The position numbers and the translations under genes are program-made. Under the pieces are notes generated by a model, which had not been told where the DNA came from, did no database searches, and saw only the letters and a list, made by a program, of their open reading frames with translations. Source: JAKFWI01 sp031399165 (lineage in GTDB: Bacteria > Pseudomonadota > Alphaproteobacteria > Caulobacterales > Aquidulcibacteraceae). Taken from it: a stretch of 64,000 nt of DNA. This document shows, piece by piece, positions 19,462 to 29,700 of this stretch. The stretch spans positions 180,207 through 244,206 of the forward strand of contig JANNOO010000007.1 of the NCBI GenBank assembly GCA_031399165.1, read 5' to 3'. The stretch's first letter is position 1. The number at the start of each line of letters is the position of its first letter.

Positions 19462-21597
19462 ATGAGCATTTCGGCGCGTTATGAGCGTAAGGGCGATGTC
19501 GGCCTCATTGTCATTGATCGGCCGCCCGTCAACGCGATTGACGTGACCATTCGCGAGGGCGTTTGGAAAGGCATGGACGAGGCCGCCGCCGATGCGGGCG
19601 CCAAAGTCATCCTGATCGCTTGCGCGGGCCGAACCTTCCTTTCCGGCGCCGACCTTAACGAACTTGCCGATCTCAGCAAACCGGGTGGCAAGATCGAAGC
19701 GCCGAACTATTACGATACGCTCGACAAGATCGAGGCTTCAGAAAAGCCGGTGGTCGTGGTCATGCACGGCACGGCGATGGGCGGCGGCGTCGAGACCGCC
19801 ATGGCTTGCCATTACCGGGTCGCGGTTACGGAAGCGAAAATGGGCATGCCGGAATTCACGCTGGGCATCATTCCCGGCGCCGGCGGCACGCAGCGCTTGC
19901 CGCGCCTGATTGGCGCGCGCGCTTCGCTCGAAATGATGGTGCCCGGCGCGCCGATCGACGCCAACAAGGCGCTCGAACTGGGCCTGATCGACGCGATCGT
20001 CGAAGGCACGCCGATCGAAGCTGGCCTGGCCTACGCGCAGAAACTCGCGGACGAAGGCGCAAAGCCGCGCCCCACGCGCGACCGCACGGCAGACACCGCC
20101 GGATTCAGCGACGCTGACGTCGATGCTTACATCAAGACGCAGGCGCGCGCCGTGAAAGGCCGCACGACGCATAAGAGGACGATTGAGGCGCTGCGCGCGT
20201 CCGTCACGCTGCCATTCGATCAGGGGCTCAAGAAGGAAGACGAGATCTCGCACCTGTCGCTGAAAGACCGCGAAGGCGAAGCGCTGCGGCACGTATTTTT
20301 TGCCGAGCGTGAAGTAGGCAAGATTCCAGGCCTGCCGCCGATGCAGCCGGGTCCGGTCGGCAAGGTCGCGGTTGTTGGCGCCGGCACAATGGGCGGCGGC
20401 ATCGCCATGGCGCTGGCCAATTCCGGCGTGGCGACTGTGTTGATCGATGTTTCCGATGCGCAATTGCAGAAGGGTCTCGGCGTTGTCCGCGGCAATTACG
20501 ACGCCACGGTAAAGCGTGGCCGTATGGCGCCGGCGGACGTTGACCAGCGCATGAGCCTGATCACAGGCGCCACGTCGATGGACGCGGCGAAAGACGTCGA
20601 TGTGGTGATCGAGGCCGTGTTCGAGGACATGGACCTCAAAAAGAAGATCATCGGTGAACTCGATAAGGTGACGCCGCCGCATGCGATCCTGGCGTCGAAC
20701 ACCTCGACTTTGTCGGTGAGCGAACTGGCCGCGACGACGAAGCGTCCGTCGCAAGTGGTCGGGCTTCACTTCTTCTCGCCAGCGCATGTGATGCGCCTGC
20801 TCGAAATCGTGCGCGGCAAGGAAACCTCGCTGCAAACGCTCGTCACCAGTCTCGAGATCGCGCGCAAGCTCAAGAAAGTCGGCGTCGTCGCTGGCGATGA
20901 ATTCGGTTTCATCGGCAACAAGATGATGTTGGACGGCTATTTCCGCGAGGCCGAGCAATTGCTGCTGGAAGGCGCCAGCCCCGCCCAGATCGACAAGGCA
21001 ATGGAAGATTGGGGCTTCGCGATGGGCCCCCACCGCGTCAATGACATGGCTGGCGTCGATATTGGCGCCAAGGTGCGGCAGGAATTGTTCAAGAAAGAAA
21101 GCCGGCCCGACCCGTACTTTGTCGTGTCGGATGCGCTGACGCTGCTGGGCAAGCTGGGGCAAAAAACCGGCGCCGGCGTCTATCTCTACAAGTCCGGCGA
21201 CCGCAACGCGTATCCCAATCCGGAAACAGAGGCGCTCATCCTTCAACTTGCCGAAGAGCGCCAGATCAAGCAGCGGACCGACATCAGCGACGCGGAAATC
21301 GTCGAACGCTGTGTTCTGCCGCTCATTAACATCGGTGCGGAACTGCTTGAAAAAGGTGTCGCCTACCGGCCGCTGGACATCGATGTGGTATGGACGTCAG
21401 GCTACGGTTTCCCGCGTCACCTTGGCGGGCCGATGTTCTATGCCGATACGCTTGGCGTGAAAAACGTGCTTGCGCGCATTGAACATTACCATGCAAAGCT
21501 CGGCCATTACTGGAAGCCTTCGGCGCTTCTCACGCGTCTGGCGAAAGAGAACAGCAGCTTCGAAGCGTACGGCCGCGAGCGTTCGCCAAAAACGTAG
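19462..21597 (+). CDS. Fused enoyl-CoA hydratase / 3-hydroxyacyl-CoA dehydrogenase (FadB/FadJ-type)
   Basis: 711 residues from the ATG at 19462, with GGGAGGGAA upstream. The N-terminal crotonase domain shows GRTFLSGADLNEL (oxyanion loop) and MPEFTLGIIPGAGGTQRLPR, with the catalytic glutamate in the latter. The dehydrogenase domain starts near residue 300 with KVAVVGAGTMGGGIAMALAN (NAD binding) and includes ASNTSTLSVSELA and GLHFFSPAHVMRLLEIV. It catalyses two consecutive steps of beta-oxidation. The acyl-CoA synthetase 14 bp downstream is very likely cotranscribed. Confidence 0.95.
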   Translation: MSISARYERKGDVGLIVIDRPPVNAIDVTIREGVWKGMDEAAADAGAKVILIACAGRTFLSGADLNELADLSKPGGKIEAPNYYDTLDKIEASEKPVVVVMHGTAMGGGVETAMACHYRVAVTEAKMGMPEFTLGIIPGAGGTQRLPRLIGARASLEMMVPGAPIDANKALELGLIDAIVEGTPIEAGLAYAQKLADEGAKPRPTRDRTADTAGFSDADVDAYIKTQARAVKGRTTHKRTIEALRASVTLPFDQGLKKEDEISHLSLKDREGEALRHVFFAEREVGKIPGLPPMQPGPVGKVAVVGAGTMGGGIAMALANSGVATVLIDVSDAQLQKGLGVVRGNYDATVKRGRMAPADVDQRMSLITGATSMDAAKDVDVVIEAVFEDMDLKKKIIGELDKVTPPHAILASNTSTLSVSELAATTKRPSQVVGLHFFSPAHVMRLLEIVRGKETSLQTLVTSLEIARKLKKVGVVAGDEFGFIGNKMMLDGYFREAEQLLLEGASPAQIDKAMEDWGFAMGPHRVNDMAGVDIGAKVRQELFKKESRPDPYFVVSDALTLLGKLGQKTGAGVYLYKSGDRNAYPNPETEALILQLAEERQIKQRTDISDAEIVERCVLPLINIGAELLEKGVAYRPLDIDVVWTSGYGFPRHLGGPMFYADTLGVKNVLARIEHYHAKLGHYWKPSALLTRLAKENSSFEAYGRERSPKT

Positions 21598-21611
21598 GCG
21601 GGCGGCAGGAG

Positions 21612-23681
21612 ATGGGTGCAGTGGGACGAACTATGGATCAAAGCGTTCGTCTTTCGAATTTGCGTCGCCTTCTGGCGCCGAAATCCGTCGCCGTGGTTGG
21701 CGCGTCCAGTTCGCCAGACAAGGCCGGTTATCAGGCGGTCGATGCGCTCAAGCGGTTTAAGGGAGAAGTGTTTCCGGTAAATCTGAAAGCTGACGAAATT
21801 CTCGGCCACAAGGCCTATCCGTCTCTCGCCGCGATCGGCAAGCCTGCCGACCTGGTGATCTTCGCCGTGCCGGCGGCGGCGTGCGTTGAAGCGGTGCGCG
21901 AAGCGATCGTCGCAAAATGCGGTGGTGGCCTTATTGTCAGCGGCGGCTTTGCCGAATCCGGCGCCGAAGGCGCGGCGATTCAGGATGAGATCGGCAAACT
22001 GTGCGCTGAATCCGGATTTCGTCTGCTCGGGCCGAATACGGCCGGCTTTCTAAACATGAATGTCGATCTCACCGCAACGTTCGCCGCTGGGCGCGAGGAT
22101 GTCCGATCCGGCAATGTCGCCGTGATCGCGCAATCGAGCGGCATCAATTTCGTGGTGACGTTCCTGCTGGCGCGGTTTGGTGTGGGCGTTTCCTGCGCGG
22201 TCGGCGTTGGCAATGCGATTGACACAGACTTCTCCGACATCCTCGAATTTCTGGCCGAGGATGAAGCCACCAAGGCGATCGCGCTGCACATCGAAGGCAT
22301 TCCCACCGGGCGTCGGCTTTATGAGACGCTTCGCCGCGTGACGCCGAAAAAACCTGTCGTGGCGCTAGTGGTCGGCCGCGAAGACGTCGGCGATTTCGCC
22401 CAATCGCACACCGGCAATCTCGTCGGCTCCTACGATCTTAAGGTCAACGCGCTGCGCCAGGCCGGAGCGGTCGTGGTTGAATCGGCAGAAGACCTCGCCG
22501 CAGCCGCCGCGCTCTTTTCGATCGAGCGGATGAAGCCGGCCGCTGAGCCGGGCATCGGGGTGCTGACCGGCCAGGGCGGCGCCGGGCTTATCATGCTTGA
22601 CTGGCTGAAGGTGGGCGGCGTCGCCGTGCCGGAATTCAGCGAGGCGACGGCGCGCAAAATCGAAACGCTGCTGCCGCCGATGACCTATCTGAAAAATCCC
22701 GTCGATACGGCGCGCCCTGGCGCGACCTTCCCCGAAGTGCTCACGACCATCGCCACCGATCCGAAGATCGACACGGTCATCGTGTTTGCGCTTCATGAAC
22801 CGGCGACTCTCGATCCCGCCGGCTTCATGGCCGACGTACGCAAGCAGATGGGCAAGCCTTTGATGTTCGGCACGGGCGGCCCCGTCGAGCGCTTGGGGCC
22901 GACGATCGGCGCTCTGCGCCAGCAGGGTCTGTTCGTCGCTGAATCGCCCGAGCGTCTGGCAAAAGCCGCGATTGTGCTGGCGCATGATGCGAAGGCGCAG
23001 TGGAAACTCGCGCACGCGGCGACGCCGATCAGCGTCGATGTGTCGAACGTGCGCGGCGGACTCGATGAAGACGCAGCGAAGGCCGTCCTCAACGGCATGG
23101 GCATCGCCACGCCGCAGCGCGCAGCATGCTCCACGCACGCCGAAGCGATGGACGCGTTCCGCAAATTGCCCAAGCCGCTCGTCGCGAAAATCCTGACCAA
23201 TGAGATTGCGCACAAGACCGAGGCCGGCGGCGTGCATCTGAAGCTCGCCGACGAAGCCTCGTTCACCGCCGCGCTGGACGCTCTGGACAAAATCCCGCTG
23301 AAGGGCGCGCGCCGCTATCTGATCGAGGCGATGGCGCCGTCGGGCGTCGAACTGATCGTCGGCGCGGTTCGCGATCCAAGTTTCGGGCCCACGATCGTGG
23401 TCGGCGTCGGCGGTACGATCGCTGAAGCGATCAAGGACACGTCCACCCGTCTAGCGCCGATCTCTAAAGCCGACGCCGAGGAAATGCTGAGCGAGTTGCG
23501 AGCGTCCGCTTTGCTCGATGGCTGGCGCGGCGCGCCCGCGGTCGATCGTGGTGCTGTGGCCGAAGCCATGGTGCTCATTGCCGCGGTGCTGGACGCTCAG
23601 CCCGACATAAATGAAATGGAAATAAATCCCTTGCGGGCCTATCCCGATGGCGTGCTGGCGCTGGACGCGCTCATCGTCTAG
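21612..23681 (+). CDS. NDP-forming acyl-CoA synthetase family protein
   Basis: 689 residues; an in-frame ATG at 21633 (MDQSVRLSNLRRLLAPKSVA) may be the true start. The N-terminal CoA-binding Rossmann domain (SVAVVGASSSPDKAGYQAVD) is followed by a succinyl-CoA-synthetase-like region with the phospho-histidine motif AQSHTGNLVGS near residue 265. The C-terminal ATP-grasp domain includes LVAKILTNEIAHKTEAGGVH. These enzymes interconvert acyl-CoA and acid plus ATP. In an operon with the fused FadB-like enzyme it may activate or release an organic acid, for example a short-chain or aromatic acid; the substrate cannot be read. Confidence 0.88.
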   Translation: MGAVGRTMDQSVRLSNLRRLLAPKSVAVVGASSSPDKAGYQAVDALKRFKGEVFPVNLKADEILGHKAYPSLAAIGKPADLVIFAVPAAACVEAVREAIVAKCGGGLIVSGGFAESGAEGAAIQDEIGKLCAESGFRLLGPNTAGFLNMNVDLTATFAAGREDVRSGNVAVIAQSSGINFVVTFLLARFGVGVSCAVGVGNAIDTDFSDILEFLAEDEATKAIALHIEGIPTGRRLYETLRRVTPKKPVVALVVGREDVGDFAQSHTGNLVGSYDLKVNALRQAGAVVVESAEDLAAAAALFSIERMKPAAEPGIGVLTGQGGAGLIMLDWLKVGGVAVPEFSEATARKIETLLPPMTYLKNPVDTARPGATFPEVLTTIATDPKIDTVIVFALHEPATLDPAGFMADVRKQMGKPLMFGTGGPVERLGPTIGALRQQGLFVAESPERLAKAAIVLAHDAKAQWKLAHAATPISVDVSNVRGGLDEDAAKAVLNGMGIATPQRAACSTHAEAMDAFRKLPKPLVAKILTNEIAHKTEAGGVHLKLADEASFTAALDALDKIPLKGARRYLIEAMAPSGVELIVGAVRDPSFGPTIVVGVGGTIAEAIKDTSTRLAPISKADAEEMLSELRASALLDGWRGAPAVDRGAVAEAMVLIAAVLDAQPDINEMEINPLRAYPDGVLALDALIV

Positions 23682-23877
23682 CGTCCGCAACGCGACGTGG
23701 CGCGCTTGAGAACTCGGCAGGGCGGCAGAGGAAACTGCGCCGCTTTGCCGCCTAGTAGATGGATGGCGGCATGGCGACCTGAACGGGCCGTGACAAACCC
23801 GGTCCCTAATGGTTCGCCGCGCGATCAAGTGACGGGCGTCACACTCGCAACTGCGCAACGCACTTAAATTTCGCGAA

Positions 23878-25452
23878 TTGGTGCGAGAAGCTGTGATCAG
23901 CTCGCGCTGCACGTTGCGAGGGGAGGACGCCATTTCAGAGTTCACAGCAGAGGCCCTCGATTCTGAACTTCATTTGACCGGGCGCGGCGCCGCGGATGGT
24001 CAAAAAAATACGCCCGCTTCGAACGAGACCAAACTTGCGCCGATAGAAGCGATGGTTGTCAGCCGTATCGACGCAGCGCTGAACCAGCACTCGAACGCGA
24101 TGCTCGGCATCGGCTCTGGTCAGGATTTCACCACGCTGCCGCAAGATCTGGAATCGCTGGCGGGCGAGCCACAGACAATCCTCAGCCAGTTTCGCGCCAA
24201 AAAGGCGCGTGCGCAAAACGCTGTCGGCCTTGAGCTTAATCATGCGCAGGCCGATTTCGCACGCGCTTACCGCGATTACCGAGCCTTCCGCATCCAGCAC
24301 GGCCTCACCGAAACCGAGCCGCGTTATGATGACGTCTTCTGGCGCAAGGTTTTCCTTCTGGCGCTGATGTTTATCGTGGAAGTCGCGGCCAATGGATGGG
24401 TAATTGGCCAGGCAAGTCCCGGCGGCCTCGTGCAAGGCTGGACGACCGCGCTGATGATCTCGGTGCTGGTCGTGCTCACCGGAACACTGATCGGCATGGG
24501 TCCGTGGCGGTATCTCAATTACCGCGGCGGCGACGGGAAAGGAAAGTTGCACCGCATCTGGGCAATACCGGCGACAATTGTCGGTGGCGGCTTGCTGGTT
24601 CTGTTTGCATTTTACGTTGCGCATTATCGCTACGCGCTATCGCACACGACGCTTGATGCGCCCGCGCCGGATAATATTCTCACCGCCATCGCTACCCGTC
24701 CGTTCGAGCCGTTCGAGCAATTGGAATCTCTCGTACTGTTCGTTGTGGCGCTGTTGATCGGCATCTTCGCCGTCGCGCGCGGCGTCTATTGGGACGAACC
24801 CTATCCCGGTTATGGCCATCGCCATCGCAAGGTCGAGGAAGCGCGCGAACGCACGCGCGAGATCGCCCAAACCTTGTCGCGCGAGGTTGACGTGGCCAAG
24901 GACGAATGTGATCGCGCGTTGCTGGATATTGGCAATAACAGCACGGCCGCCGTTGGCGCATTGCGGCGGGCGATTGCCCGCACACAAGATAACGCGGCCG
25001 AATGGGATTACACCGCAGCCACTATCCTTGACGCCGGCCGCGAAGCGATCCGGATTTACCGCAATGCCAACGTGCAGACGCGCACAACCCAGCCGCCGAG
25101 CTATTTCCGCACCGATCCGTTCGGAAAGGCGGCGCCGCCGACCAGCACCCAAGTATTGGAAATGCTGCAGGCGGCCTTCTCCCGCGCGACCGCGAACATC
25201 ACTGCCTGTAAAAGCCAGCTGGCTGGCGCCCGCGCACAGCTCGAGGCCGAGTATCATTCCTTCTATGACGACGAACTGACGCCGTTCCTTAAGGGCATTG
25301 CCGACGCGGCGCACGCCAGCGCCCGCATGGAATTCGTGGACCAAGCCGAGGCGCCGCTAGAACGGCCGCAACAGGCGCCGCTCGCGCCGCCCAAGAACGA
25401 TGACTCGCCAGAAACGCCTAAGCCGCTCTGGTTCAGCCGGGCGCTGCGCTGA
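23878..25452 (+). CDS. Unrecognised four-TM protein with coiled-coil regions
   Basis: 524 residues from a TTG; GTG at 23881 is an alternative, and the true start could be as late as the ATG before VVSRIDAALNQHS. A cytoplasmic N-terminal helix region (about 50-150) precedes TM1-TM2 (FLLALMFIVEVAANGWVIG; TALMISVLVVLTGTLIGMG), TM3 (IPATIVGGGLLVLFAFYVAH) and TM4 (LESLVLFVVALLIGIFAVA). A long charged helical region (RKVEEARERTREIAQTLSRE onward) and a Pro-rich tail follow. The stop overlaps the next start by one base, so the pair is translationally coupled. I do not recognise the family. It probably forms an inner-membrane complex with the vWA-like partner. Confidence 0.7.
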   Translation: MVREAVISSRCTLRGEDAISEFTAEALDSELHLTGRGAADGQKNTPASNETKLAPIEAMVVSRIDAALNQHSNAMLGIGSGQDFTTLPQDLESLAGEPQTILSQFRAKKARAQNAVGLELNHAQADFARAYRDYRAFRIQHGLTETEPRYDDVFWRKVFLLALMFIVEVAANGWVIGQASPGGLVQGWTTALMISVLVVLTGTLIGMGPWRYLNYRGGDGKGKLHRIWAIPATIVGGGLLVLFAFYVAHYRYALSHTTLDAPAPDNILTAIATRPFEPFEQLESLVLFVVALLIGIFAVARGVYWDEPYPGYGHRHRKVEEARERTREIAQTLSREVDVAKDECDRALLDIGNNSTAAVGALRRAIARTQDNAAEWDYTAATILDAGREAIRIYRNANVQTRTTQPPSYFRTDPFGKAAPPTSTQVLEMLQAAFSRATANITACKSQLAGARAQLEAEYHSFYDDELTPFLKGIADAAHASARMEFVDQAEAPLERPQQAPLAPPKNDDSPETPKPLWFSRALR

Positions 25453-26219
25453 TGCGAAACAAAGCCCAAACCAATCGCACTTACGCGATAGCGACAGCAA
25501 GTGTGATCGCGGGCCTGCTCGCGCTCAGCGTGACGGTGTGGCTCTTCCGTCCGGCCAGCCTGGACCAAGCCACGTTGTGTCCAACCTCGCGTCCGATCGC
25601 CGGCCATACATTGGTGATCCTCGACCGCACGGACAAATGGAACCCAGCGATGGGCGATACGCTGACGAAGCTGATCGCCAACGCCCAAAAGGAAACGCTG
25701 CAGCATCAGAAATTTTCGATCGTTTCTCTGGATGCCCAGAACTCTTCGCATCCGTTGTTTTCGATATGCAATCCGGGCCCGCCGACCCTGCTGTCGGACC
25801 TTTATCGCGGCCACCGTTACACGGAACGTGATTTTGCACAGCGCTTCGTTGGCGCGGCGGAAAATGTAGTTGAACAGGTGAGTCAGCCGGAGGAAGCCAG
25901 CACCAGCCCAATCGTCGAGTATGTGCATCGCTGGCTCGGCGCGGATGAGTTCAACGCTTCCGTGCCCGCACGGCGGCTGATCCTGGTGTCAGATATGCGG
26001 CAGAACTCGCCGCAATATTCGATCTATCGCACTGGCGGCGCAGGCCTGAAAGACGTGGTTCAAACCCAGTTCGGCCCTTCTGCGAAGGGTGTGACGTTTG
26101 ATGTCTATTTCATCGCCCACGGGCGTGACCACAATATCAGCGAAGATCAAGTCCGCGCCGCTTGGGATGAGGCCTTCCGCAGCGTCGGCGCCAATTACAA
26201 TTGGCGCCAGATCGGATGA
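25452..26219 (+). CDS. Single-TM protein with a vWA-like extracytoplasmic domain
   Basis: 255 residues. One N-terminal TM (AIATASVIAGLLALSVTVWL) is followed by a domain with a vWA-like layout: the first strand ends LVILDRTDKWN (degenerate MIDAS D-x-T), then a helix, FSIVSLDAQ, the motif FSICNPGPPT, and the later strand RRLILVSDMRQNSPQYSIYR. The combination of a DRTD strand, CNPG and VSDM..NSP.YS.YR recurs, as far as I recall, in an uncharacterised bacterial family; I cannot name it with certainty. The start overlaps the stop of the four-TM gene (TGATG). Role unknown. Confidence 0.7.
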   Translation: MRNKAQTNRTYAIATASVIAGLLALSVTVWLFRPASLDQATLCPTSRPIAGHTLVILDRTDKWNPAMGDTLTKLIANAQKETLQHQKFSIVSLDAQNSSHPLFSICNPGPPTLLSDLYRGHRYTERDFAQRFVGAAENVVEQVSQPEEASTSPIVEYVHRWLGADEFNASVPARRLILVSDMRQNSPQYSIYRTGGAGLKDVVQTQFGPSAKGVTFDVYFIAHGRDHNISEDQVRAAWDEAFRSVGANYNWRQIG

Positions 26220-26221
26220 GG

Positions 26222-26350
26222 TTAAGTCAGCGTAGACTGCCTGATCACTGGCGAAGCGCTACGGCGAGTGGGATTGAGCAGGCCAAGCGCCGTCGGGGGA
26301 ATGGCGGCGATATTGTAGAAGAACGCCCAGAACAAGTTTGGTGCAACCGC
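26222..26350 (-). pseudogene. Remnant of a metal P-type ATPase C-terminus
   Basis: Directly after the stop of the receiver gene, and in the same frame, lie 42 codons reading AVAPNLFWAFFYNIAAIPPT, ALGLLNPTRRSASP and so on to a stop at 26222. PNLFWAFFYNIAAIP matches the penultimate TM segment of heavy-metal P1B ATPases; compare QNLFFAFAYNVAGIP in the intact ATPase at 41354. Nothing else of the ATPase is present, so this is a decayed fragment. It suggests an earlier metal-resistance insertion or deletion at this site. Confidence 0.6.
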
Positions 26351-26716
26351 TTAAACTGCGGTCCCCATTGCCGTTGCGATTCTTGCGTTGAGGTCTTCGA
26401 TGGCGAATGGCTTAGCCAACATCAGGCTATCGATCCATTCGCCGCTTAATCCCCTTGATCCATACCCGGAGAGGAATACGAACGGGATTCCGCGCGATTT
26501 GAGTTCTTTGGCGACGGGATAGCTTTGCTCGCCCGCAATATTGATGTCGAGCAAAGCGAGATCGCATGTGTCCGTCTCGACCAAGCGGAGCGCGTTGGCC
26601 ACACGTGACGCAGGCCCGAGGATTGTGTGTCCGAGTGCGGTGAGGCTGTCCTCTATGAAGAAAGAGATCATCATTTCATCCTCGACGACGAGGATGCGGA
26701 GCGATTGTCCGGTCAC
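26351..26716 (-). CDS. Single-domain response regulator (receiver)
   Basis: 121 residues, only a CheY-like receiver. It has the acidic pocket VVEDE, the phospho-acceptor aspartate in LALLDINIAGEQ, the switch residue region FVFLSGYGS and the lysine in LAKPFAIEDL. The start overlaps the stop of the large CheB/CheR/HWE hybrid by 4 bp (ATGA), making it the likely cognate target of that kinase. No output domain, so it acts by protein interaction or as a phosphate sink. Confidence 0.9.
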   Translation of the reverse strand: MTGQSLRILVVEDEMMISFFIEDSLTALGHTILGPASRVANALRLVETDTCDLALLDINIAGEQSYPVAKELKSRGIPFVFLSGYGSRGLSGEWIDSLMLAKPFAIEDLNARIATAMGTAV

Positions 26717-29700
26717 GCCGCTTCAATCGAGGCGAGTGGCGCTTCGAGAAGGAGGTGAACGCCGCCACTCTCGAATCGGAGTTCGGCGGTGCCGTTGAGC
26801 TGATGGGCGAGGCCCCGCTCAATTAGGCGCGAGCCGAGGCCACGCCGTTTGGGAGCTGTCACTGCCGGCCCATTGCTTTCGAGCCATTCCAGCCGGAGGC
26901 GGCGCTCGGGGTTGCCGTTCTCGATCTGCCACTGGACCCGGACCCGTCCAGCAGGAACCGAGAACGCGCCGTACTTCGCCGCGTTAGTCGACAGTTCATG
27001 GAAAGCCATGCCCAAGGCCAGCGAGGCGTCCGGGGTGAGTTTGAGGCTCGGGCCTTCGACGGCGATACGATCAGCGCCGTTGGCATAGGGTGCGACCTGG
27101 CCAAGCAGCACGTCTCGTAACGGCGATCCCCGCCAATCGCCGTCCGAAAGCAGATTGTGGGTTTGCGACATTGCGGCGAGCCGCTTCTGGAACGCCTCGC
27201 GAAACGCCTGCGGGTCTGGCTCGTCGCTCAACGTCTGGGACGCGATCGATTGCACTGTCGCCAGCGTGTTCTTTACGCGATGGTTCAACTCCTGCAGCAG
27301 CAATGCTTGTCGCTCTCTCGCGCGCACGCGCTCGGTGATGTTGCGCACGATAAGTGAAGCGCCGGTGATTGCGCCTGATGCGTCCTTGACCGGCGAAACG
27401 CTTACCGAAATATCGACAAGACTGCGGTCATGGCGCTGTCCCACGCTATCGTAGTTTTCCACCCGCTCGCCGCGGTTGATCCTCGTGCGAAGGTCTAGCT
27501 CTCCAGACCGTCGGTCCGCCGGCACGATCAGCTCCACGTGCCGGCCGGTCGCTTCCGCGTTGGAGTGGCCGTAGAGTATTTCCGCGCCAGCGTTCCAGGA
27601 CAGGATAACACCTTTGGTGTCGAGACCGATTATGGCGTCTCCCGACGACACCACCATCTCCGATCGCAATACCCGCTCGGCGTCCAGTTGCTTGCGGTCG
27701 GTGACGTCCATGAAGGTGACGACGACGCCATCGATGACATTATCGAGCCGGCGATAGGGCCTAATGCGCATGATATATGCGCGCCCCGCGGACGTCGCCA
27801 CTTCTCGCTCGACCATCGACAGCGTGCGCAGCACGCGGGCGACATCGGCAGCTAGATCGCCGTATTCGAAGCGGGGAGCGATCTCCGTGAGCGGGCGTTG
27901 ATAATCGCTTTCACGCAGGTGGAAGAGGCCGGTCATTGCCGGTGTGAAATTGGTTACGCGTAGATCCGAGTCGAGAAAGAGCGTGGCTATCTCGGTGCTG
28001 TCTAGGAAATTCTTCAGATCGCTGTTGAGCCGCATAAGCGCGTCGTTCTTGGCGTTCAGCTCGGCATTTACGGTCTGCAGTTCTTCGTTGATCGACTGCA
28101 TCTCCTCTTTGGAAGTCTCGAGTTCCTCATTGGTCGATTGCAGCTCTTCATTGACCGATTGGTATTCCTCGTTGGCTGATTTCATCTCCTCGTTGTTGAC
28201 TTCTAATTCGTCGACACTGACTTGCAGCCGCTCGCGCGTCCGCGCCAGCTCCTGCTCAAGGTCTTGAATGCCTTCGGTGCTGGACGCCGACGCCAGGGGC
28301 GCAGGTCCGCGATCGAAGAACGCGAGCACACAAAGGCCAGCCTCGTCTCTACCGACAGGTTCTGCGAGGAGATCGACCGCGTGCAGGGCGCCATCGATCG
28401 GGATGGTGATATTTTTCTGCACCGCTGCCTGGCGACCGCGCGTTGCTTTTTGCAGTGCGGCGCGCGCGGCAGGTCGCAGGGGCCGTTGCAGAAGAGCGAA
28501 CAGATCGAGGCTCGCGGCGCCCGGCGAGGGCCCTAGGAATTTCGCCACGTGCTCCGAAAAGCGCACCACATCATTGCGAGAATCCACTACGACATAAGCG
28601 GGAAAGTGTCTTTCCATGACGCGGCGCGCATCGATATCGAGGCGATCTCCTTGGGTCGTTGCGGGGCGTGCGGCGACTTGATCGGAGGCGGTCCTTTCGG
28701 GCGCGTAGGCAGCCATGTTGGGCAAGAAAGCGGCGACGGTGTCTTTACGCCGGAAGATGCGATGCTTCAGATCTACGATCGAGAAGGTCTTGTTCTGCCG
28801 CGCGAGGCTTTCTGAGGCGCCCAAGAAAAGGTAGCCGCCCGGACGCAGCGCATACTGAAACACGCTCATTAAACGATCCTGCGCTGCCGGCTGCAGATAG
28901 ATGAGCACGTTGCGGCAAACTATCAGATCCAGCTTCGAGAAAGGCGGGTCCTTAATAGGGTTATGAGCTGAGAACACGCAGAACTCGCGGATATCTTTGA
29001 TCACGCACCAATGGTCGTTGTCTTGAACGAACCATTTATCGAGGCGAGCCGGCGATATCCCGCCTAGTTGATCGGGGCGATATCGCCCCGCGCGCGCTTG
29101 GGCTATTGCCTGCTCGTCGATGTCGGTGGCGAAGATCTGGAGTCTAGGCGCGCCCTCCTTGCCCGCCAGCTGTTCCTTCAGAAGGATTGCGATCGAGTAG
29201 ACCTCCTCGCCTGTAGCGCAGCCCGACGCCCAAATCCGAATCTGATCATCGGCGCCTTTGTCAGCGACGATTTCAGGAAGCGCTTGGGCTTCGAGCGCTG
29301 CGAATGCTTCGGGGTCGCGAAAGAATTCGGTTACGCTGATGAGGAATTCCTGGAACAGCAATCTGACTTCAAGCGGCTCCTTGCGCAAACGATCGACGTA
29401 CTCGTCTGTCGTGTCTATGTGCAATACTTGCATCCGGCGCTGGATGCGGCGTGTCAGCGTCTTTTCCTTGTACTGACTGAAGTCATGCCCAACAACGCTG
29501 CGCACGATGCGGCAAATTCTATCGAGATTCCCGGCAGCGCCAGAAACCGCGCCGTCGGCGCCCACTCGGCTGCGCAAGGACGCGAGGTGGCGCGCGTACT
29601 GAATCAGCCTCTCCGGCATCTGCTCGACGGTCAGAACTTCATCGACGCGGCCGGTGGCAGCAGCACTGCTCGGCATCCCCAATTTGGCCTGGGACTCGAC

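Noticed and set aside
19738..21246. 502-codon open frame antisense to the fused FadB-like gene
   Set aside because: His/Arg/Asp-rich composition typical of the mirror of a GC-rich gene; no domain, no RBS, and the sense gene is fully conserved.
22365..23237. 290-codon frame antisense to the acyl-CoA synthetase
   Set aside because: Mirror frame of a well-conserved gene; no homology features.
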